From positions 1,382,001 to 1,446,000 of the forward strand of contig NC_066606.1 of the NCBI RefSeq assembly GCF_905475345.1: 64,000 nt of DNA, given 5' to 3'. The notes under the pieces are model-generated. The model worked only from the letters and a program-made list of their open reading frames with translations. It did not search any database and was not told where the DNA came from. The DNA is from Vespula vulgaris. Lineage: Eukaryota; Arthropoda; Insecta; Hymenoptera; Vespidae. The first letter of the stretch is position 1, and the number at the start of each line of letters is the position of its first letter. The translations under genes were made by a program, and so were the position numbers. Of the stretch, positions 30,375-39,400 are shown in pieces.

Positions 30375-33300
30375 TTTGTAATAAGTAACAACGTGTTTAG
30401 CACAACGGTCGCGTATCTCTCATGATACGTTGTGCTTAATTAATTTTAGTAATAAAGATCAAGCATACATTGAGAAAGATCATCCGTTTCAATTACGAAT
30501 ATATTTCATAGTGCCGGATATTACTTCTCATTCAAATAGAATATTACGTAATTAAAAATTTTTATCACGAATGTATACGTTCTTGTATCGAAGAGTTAAA
30601 AGAAAGAAAAAGAAAATATATATATATATATAACAAATGCGATAAAATATATAAAAAAAACAATTGAAACGATAGCTTTTAACTAAAAACATCTAATTTT
30701 AAGTTAAACGAGCTTTAAATTGACTTCAAATTGCTCCGAGCAACGAATTAACGTTTCTACTTAATGACGCATAATCTACTTTTGATTATTCCATTTCAAT
30801 ACTATTAAAGATAATAACAATTTATATTTTTTCCCATTTCATTCGAAATAATTAGGAAACTCAGGGTTTTCTTTCTTTTTTTTCTTTCTTTAACGAGGCA
30901 ATTTTTATGAATTGTACAATACTTATTTACTTGTTGTCTTCGAGTGCTTCGTAAAAATGATTTAATGTGTATTACATAGCGTGATGGTTTGCAGCATACT
31001 TATACGCGCGTTGGTTTTAGGATCTTTTTTACGAGTAATTCCGTAATGCTTGACAATAAAATAAATCTAAAAACACACGCATTTCAGTGTTTCGTATTTT
31101 CGATATTAACGATTTGTAAAGTTGTAAATTTTTTAATCGGATATGAAAGAAAAAAAGTTTAATACAAGCATAAAGAAAATGTAATATTATGAAAAAAAAA
31201 AGAAAGAAAGAAAGAAAGAAAGAGTTTATATTTGAATGACAAGGTGTCATACATTTATACATTTATATCCGGCGAATATTAATTTATCGTGGGGCAAGAA
31301 AAAAAAATTTTAATCTTTTAATAAAACACCATATATATATACACGAAGGATAAGCTCCTTACAATTTTAACATACGTTTCTTTCGAAGTAATATCGAATA
31401 AATAGATAAATACACAATACTTATATCCAATCGATACACGCTTGACCGACTTAATTCTTCCTTCTCGTTATAAAAGATAGAAAGTTAAAGGTATCTATTT
31501 ATGTATCTTCATGATTTAAACATGCTAAACGAGTCTTCGTAAAAGTAAAAAATGTTTATCAACCATCTATAATCATATAATCGTCATAAATAAGTTCGTT
31601 CGATGATTACATTATTAATCATCTACTATTATATATCATATAAAATCGTATATTAAAAAAATAAATGAGTAAGAAAATAAATTATATCACTTTTAGTAAG
31701 ATAATGTATTCCATATATTTTTTCTTTTTTTTTTTTCTTCATTTACGTTTATCATAATGATTTGATCGGAACAATACTCGTCGACCTAAGTTTTCTTTGC
31801 AATGAATAGGATTGGCTCGAGATGACATTCCCGTTACTTTCGAGCCAATCTCTCCCCACTTAGTTCGAATGCTTGTAGATAATACTGCACGCAAGCAGAG
31901 AAACACTGGGACTCACGAACGAGTGTTGTTAGTGATCGGACGTATATATTTTCTATTTTTCTTATTCTTCTTACCAAGTGAATTTTGTTTTTGTATATAC
32001 ATAGATACATACATACATAGATAGATAGATACGTACATTACACGGATACATATGGATCATCAACAACAAAGACCTGTGTTGTCTCTTAAACAAGGAAAAA
32101 TTCAAGGTGTTATCGAGGATAACGTTTGTGGTAATAATGATCAGTTTTTGGCATTTCGAGGAATACCTTATGCGAAACCACCGATCGGCAAGCTTAGATT
32201 TAAGGTATGTATAACTAATTGAAACAAACTTTACTTTATTAAAAGAAAGAAAGGAAAGAAAAAAAATTATGTATCCAATAAACTTTTCTTACGAACAAAG
32301 GTCAAATAATATCGTAGCATTGATCATTATTATACTATGATTTTTACGATCAAAAAATATTAAAATCCAAGAAAAATAGTTTTTCTATATGTGTGTGTAT
32401 GTATAGATACACGTATTTGTTAACTTTGTTAAGTAACATATAATACGTTTCTTTTATATTCTGCTATATGATAAATTTTGATTATGCAATTACGAAGTTA
32501 TATAATTTCAGATTAATAAGAGCTCAACGTAATCTATAAAATTTCTGTTTATAATAGTTTATTAAATTTAAGTGTTCCATTTCTATATCCGTCTTTGTAA
32601 AACATAATAAAATATTGCGATGTACAATGAAGAACAATTAAATTTCTCTCTCTCTCTCTCTCTCTCTGTCTCTATCTCTTTTTTTTTACATCTATAATAG
32701 TACACATTGTCTATACATTATAAGTGTTAATTTATTCTTACAGTCAAAGTATACTTAGGTATTTCAATATGAATCTTAATGAACACGTATATCGATAATC
32801 CTTTAGCATAATTTTCTTTGGAATAATTTTCATGATTATTATAGATATAATAAAAAGAAAATGCATATTTATTCTCTTTTAAATCTCACTTGTATCATTT
32901 TTTATGATTCATTGAATCTTATCTCTCTTTTTTTCGAGGTCTATTTAAATCGTTAATTCAAAAAAAAAAAAAAAATGCACCACACATCTTTTTTTGCATT
33001 TTTCTAATAAGCAACGATACTTTAGGATCCATTACTCCCAGAAGGATGGAAAGGTATAAGAGATGGTTCAAAATTCGGTAATATTTGCATTCAACTAGCG
33101 ATAACTGGTGAAATAGTAGGAAGCGAAGATTGTCTCTATTTAAATGTCTATAAACCAAGGAGAATCGAGATGTCTGTGAAATTGCCAGTAATGGTTTGGA
33201 TTCATGGTGGTGGTTTCAATATAGGATCAGGAAACGATAACATGTACAGTCCTGATTACATCGTTCGTAAGGACATCATACTCGTCACGATCAATTATCG

Positions 33301-33414
33301 ACTTGGTGTATTAGGTGAGTCCATACGAATATCATTTTGTTCGATAACATTATAATTGCAATTATAATTACATTATCGTAAATATCGAATTAAGTCGAAA
33401 CGATATTTCTAAAC

Positions 33415-33453
<39 letters not shown>

Positions 33454-36400
33454 TAATAATAATAATAAAAAGAAAAAAATTCCTTTTGCCCACTTAAAAC
33501 GCATAATTAAAAATTACGAAATACTAAATACATAATTAAAATACATAATTAAAAAATACTAAAATCTTGTTATTAAACATTCGCAGTCCGTACTATCCAT
33601 GTTGTTTCAATATCAGTTCGGAGCAGCACGAATTGGTATACGTTTCTATCGAAACACACAGTCAATCACACGCATTCTTCCTTTCTTTCAAGATAAAGTG
33701 AAAAATAATTTGGTCGATAGAACGAAAGAAAAAAATAGGAATATAGACACGTCAATGAGAAATTGACTTGTACCACTTATCACTTTTAATTTAGCATTTA
33801 GCATGATAACATTAGCATTAACATTCAGAAAAAGAAACAAAACAAAACAAAAAGAAAAAGAAGATAAATTTCAATGGTTTCAATTTTAATAAAACGAGGA
33901 ACCTCGTAATCGCATTATTTCGTCCATACGTATTTATCTTGACAAAGACCTGCTTTAGGATTTCTTAATCTGGAGGATGAGGTTGCACCGGGTAATCAAG
34001 GCTTGAAGGACCAAGTAATGGCATTACGCTGGGTCAGAGATAATATCGTAGTATTCGGTGGCGATCCTCAGAACGTAACTATATTTGGTGGAAGCGCTGG
34101 CGCAGCCTCGGTTCATTACTTAACAATATCACCGTTGGCAGAAGGTAGGATTTACTCGATTTAATTACATTTCTACCTGGTTGTATCTTAACACGGTGAA
34201 TTAACTCGAAACGATGATTTTTTTTTTTTACCGGTATAAAAAAATCGAACGAATCTTCATACAAACACAAAAAAGAAAAAGGTTCTTTCTTTTCCTTTTT
34301 TTTGTTCTCTTTTTGCTTCCATATCTCGTATCAAAAATTGGGATCCACGTGATAAGATGTTTAGGATCACTCTATAAATCCCTGAAATCTCGTCTTTATC
34401 GGTATCCCTTCTTCTTCTTTCTTCTTTTTATTGTTCTCATCTTTTTCTTTTTCTTTTCTTTTCTTTTCTTTTTTCTTTCTTTCCTTTAGGATTATTTCAC
34501 AAGGCTATAGCGCAAAGCGGCTTAGCCACCAACTTTTGGGCTTATACATTGGATGAACCCAAAAAATACGGTTATCAGTTATCAGCGAAGCTAGGTCTCG
34601 AATCGTTCGATCCTAAAGCGGTCGTTGATTTTCTTCGAAAAGTGGAAGTTACGAAGCTCGTGAAATATCAATCCTATGTAACTTTCCCGGAGGTAAATAA
34701 TATCTGGATAATTATTTATTTTCTATATAATATTCGTTTGTACGATCGTTCGTCCCGTTAAAAAATAAAACGAAAGTTTTACCATTTAGGAAAGATTAAT
34801 ATTCTTCTCACCGTTTCTACCAGGAGTGGATTATAAATCAAAGAATCCATTTTTAACACAACCACCAGAGATCGCTATGCAAGTTGGTATTAAGGTACCT
34901 TTCTTGTTAGGTTTTAACAGTGAGGAAGGATCCTTTTTCTTGGGTACTAGTAGTATCTCACGTAAGTCGATAATAAAATTATTATCGTTGAAAAATCAAA
35001 TTTCGCTTTTGTTTGTTCGAATTAGTGTTTTTATTAATCACTAATATCATATTTTAAAATAATGTTAATGATCGATAATTAAGTATCAGGATTGATCTCG
35101 ATTATATTATTATTAAAAGTACTGATCATTGATTTAAAATGTTGAACGAATAATTGTCACTAACGAACGTCTTTCTTTTTAGCTGCGATTTTGAGAAGAA
35201 ATCGTCGATTAAAATCCACCTTCAAAGATTTTATATCGCCTCCTCTTGCGAGAAAGCTCGAAGAAAAAAATATCACCGTGAATGATTTCAAACGTTTGTA
35301 TTTCGGAGAGAAATCGTTCGACTGCGAACCTTCCGAAAATATTATGCACTTTTTAGGCGACGTAATATTCATTTATCATATTTTTGAATTCGTACGAATG
35401 ATAGCCAAGATAAATAAATATCCAGTATACTTTTACAAGTTTTCTTACGAGTGCACAAATGCCTCCTTCATGAAGACGATCATGGGCATTGAGATACCAG
35501 GTAAAAAAAAAGAAAAGAAGAAAAAACAAAAAAAAATATAGAAATACCTTTATTATCTTTTTATATTGAATAAACGTAAATCGTTTCATATTATTTTTTT
35601 ATATGTATAATACTAGGAGCGACGCATGGCGACGAACTATTTTATATGTTCTATGGAAAACTTCAAAAATTGGTATCCTTGGAACCACATAGTCCTGGTA
35701 CAAAGGATTACAAAATAATGGAATATTTTACACAGTTGTGGACTGATTTTGCTAAGACAGGGTAATGTATCTTTTAATTTAATTCTTCATACCTACACCA
35801 CTTCTATACACACACACACACACACACACATACAGATATATATTTGTACATATATATATATATATATTGTCTATTAAACGATTATTACAATCGTTCCATA
35901 GAAATCCTACACCTATTACTACAGAACTTATTCCCGTTTTATGGGAACCTTTGAAAAGGAATACCAACGAATATAATTACTTCAATATTGATGAGAATTT
36001 ACGAATGGAGAGCATTCCAATAGGTATACAAAGATTCGAGTGGAATACGATGATGAAGAACAAATTATAAGGATGAAAGATAGATGTTTCGTTGAGAAAC
36101 AAATTGTATTATGTCTGGATTATATTTGTTTTCTCACTACATTCATTCTACCAGACAAACTCTCTTTTATCTTATCACTGTTACATATTCTATTGTTGTA
36201 ATATTCTTATTCGATTGTAAATATGCTTGTTTTATTGGTTATTTATTATGTAATATTTATTGGTTTATCTTTTTGTAATATGTAATCTTGTTCAATAGAA
36301 GTTTAACCGTACTGTGAATATGTTTATGTAAAAAAAAAAAAAAAAGAAAGAAAAAAAAAAGGAAAAAAAAAGGGAAAAAAGGAAAAGAAAAAGAGAAAAA

Positions 36401-39400
36401 AGTAATAAAAATAATGACGATGACGAAAATTCTTTAAGAGAATTTGCATAAATTGATTGACAAGGAAAAAAACAAGACAAAAATATCATCACACTTGAAA
36501 AATTGCATGTAAATAAGATATATATATATACACTCACACACATATGACGTATAGAAAGGAAAGAGGTAACGTGGTTGATTGCACTCAAGTGAATGCTACT
36601 CGCCTAATGGCTAATCCATGTAGTTATAGATAACACGTTAGTACAAGAAAGAACCACTGTGTCACTTCGATCGTATTTAGTCGATGGAATCGCGAATAGA
36701 CTGGCACGTTCGTTCTATCTCGTATAGTTACATTTGGTTCAATGCCGGCTTATTTTATTAGTTATTGTTTTGATCGTTAGTACGTTTCATATATAGGACG
36801 ATAAATTCAAATCGATCGATTAATCATTAATCATTACATTTTGTTATTTGTGCGTTTAGAGATTGGGACTCTTGTGCGAAAGCAAAGAAGAAGAAAAGGA
36901 TTCGTTCGTGAAATTCAGTGCTTCGCTAATATTTTTCAATTTGTTTTCGCGGAAGGAAAAAGACGACGACAAGGTCGAACGCCGGAGTGACGTCTATAAT
37001 TAGTCATCGACGAGAATTCTGATAACAATAACAACGGTCGTATTTAACGAATTTCACGCGAAGAAAAGAAGAAAGCAGCACACGTGTAACGCGCGTTTGA
37101 TTATTTTTCTGTTTTTTTTTCTTTTTTTTTTTTTCTTTTTTTTTTGTAGAAGAGATCCAAAAGATATATCATCGATCGTCCTCGTGAATCATTCTTCTTT
37201 TTGTTAAATACATGTGCCTGTGTATATGTGCGTTTACGCGTATATACATATACACACATATACCATAATCGAAATTATCATCGAACTGAAAGTCGAACGT
37301 TCTTCTTGTTGCAATGTTTCGATAATCGTCGACAAGACGTCCGCGAAAGACGTTCCTTTGTGATCACTATAATCAGAGTTTAACCGAATACCAAAGGTGG
37401 CGTTAGAAATCGTAACCGTTAGAAGGAATCGTAACCGGCGATTAGAGATAAAGAGATAAAATATAGATCGTAGAGAGGAACGAAATAAGAAGGATCTTTT
37501 TTTCGAAGAACGATTGTACAAGGTATTTTAATTATTACATTGTTCCATTTAATGAACAAAGATTGATATGCGTTTATAGATACATACATACATACATATA
37601 TACATACGTACGTACGTACGTATATACGTAGATGTATGCGTGTGTATGCGTACTTAAATCGTATTAAAGAATAGGATCATAATTTGACATTTTTTTTCTG
37701 TTCTCTAGAGAAAATAATCATTATGAGTTCGGTGATGTCTTATCTCGATGCGATTCAAGCGATTCCAGGTGACACACCTACCAAAAAATATCAATGGATA
37801 TCGAAATTGATTAAAGATCGTATTAAAGTCGAAGGGCAGGAATTGGATTTGAATAACTGGGGGAACGATATACGTCAGCCGTTGATACCACTTGTGAAAA
37901 TAATAGCTGGTAATATGTTAAAGAAGTACGATGTGATTACCGAAGCTTTAAAATCGGAAGATTTGTTTATCGTATCGAAAGCGTTAAAAGCTCGTTGGTA
38001 TTTCGACGGACGTAATAAGAACATAGTAAACGTTAACTTCTTCTTCGAAAACATCTTACCGTACGTGTCCTTGAAAGCTAGAAAACGGATTATAAAGAGT
38101 TTGTCTTGTCATTTGGGAAGGAAGCATCCGGCCTTGGCCGAGGAATTCTTTTTAGCTTTATCGAAAGCTTACGGCGTGGACCAATCTATAGTTTTATTAC
38201 GTGCATGTAACGAATCATTCATATACGATGTAATCGTTCGTCATAGAATCGTAATTTCGAACAACGTCTTGAAAAAATGGTATTTAACCAAGCCGGATCT
38301 TGTAATACGTTATTTGAAACTCGATCGGCCAAACGACGATCATTTAGTGCGAAACACTCACAAGGTATCCATTCACCAATACTCCAGCTTTTTACCGATG
38401 TTAATAAAAAAAAATCTAGAAGATTTCATCGAGATTTTCGAAAGGTACGAGAGTCATCCGCCGGTGGTCAATTTAAAGTTTAAATGCGCCAATATATTCC
38501 TTAAAAACGCTAAGGAAACGTTCCTAAATAAGCCAAAGTTATTCATCAATATGATACCTCTTAAGTTGATAGACGCTAATCGCATGGAGATTATATTCCC
38601 GAAATTGCTGCCAAAGGATATAAACAAGTTTAATACCAATCAGATGTTGAAGTATCTCGAGCATTATCCAGTTGAGAAGCAGGCGAACCTCTTGTTAAAA
38701 TCTCACGAAGAAATTTATAAGAAGAGCTTGTTCGACAAAGTTTCCAACGTAACGTCAAATTTACTTTCTATATTGCCGGTCAATCAACGAATCATAGAGA
38801 CCCGACGATTGATTTCTCAAAACTCGAACAATTACACGTACGATTTGAATTACAAGCGTGTATGGAGATGTTACTTACCAACGAAAGAGATAATACCAAC
38901 GATCATAAGCGAAATAAACAAGGCCAAATTTAGTGCGGACAGGGTGGCCTCGTTAGTACAGATAATTTATTCCTGTAAGATAAATCAGGACGACGATGCA
39001 TTATTCGAGATTTTAGAACACATCAATATAAGACACAAAAACGAGGACAGTTGGTTCTGGGCATCTTTGTTCGAAGGATTTCGTAATATCTATGATCTCT
39101 CGGATTTGAGTAGAAGACATTGGATCATTATAGACGAAATTATCGAAAGGAATTACATTAAAGAACAATTATCTACGTATTATCCGAGGAACAGGTTGCT
39201 CTTAGAATCCGCAATTCGTTTTAGATTGAAGAATCACTTGTCGTTGAAAAAGATTTTAGATATCTTCGTGGAAATAGAACTGCAAAATTGGAACAACAGG
39301 TGGATAATTCAGGATAACGCTGAATATCAGAAAAAGTGTTTGAATCATATACTTGAGATTATAGAAAAGAAATTCGAAACGAAGGATCCTCAATGGGAGA

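Larger units (their letters stand above)
11971..31810. other. Gene-poor part of the 30-kb receptor intron
   Basis: About 20 kb with no supportable gene on either strand. It contains many microsatellites, the 312/389-bp tandem repeat, the G-rich inverted repeat at 27.9 kb and a possible transposon end at about 18.14 kb. Open frames are Lys- or Ser/Leu-rich by-products of poly-A, AG or CT tracts. The most normal-looking one, at 17399-17644 (+), matches nothing I recognise. Confidence 0.65.

Noticed and set aside
31812..32024. 70-codon frame just before the esterase
   Set aside because: It runs through the inverted repeat and a T-rich tract, is in no splicing relation to the esterase, and has no recognisable motif; probably leader or promoter sequence.
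37684..37722. N-terminal extension of the 1200-aa protein (13 codons)
   Set aside because: It begins at a TTG and spans a polypyrimidine tract and AG acceptor, so it is intron; the ATG at 37723 is the start.
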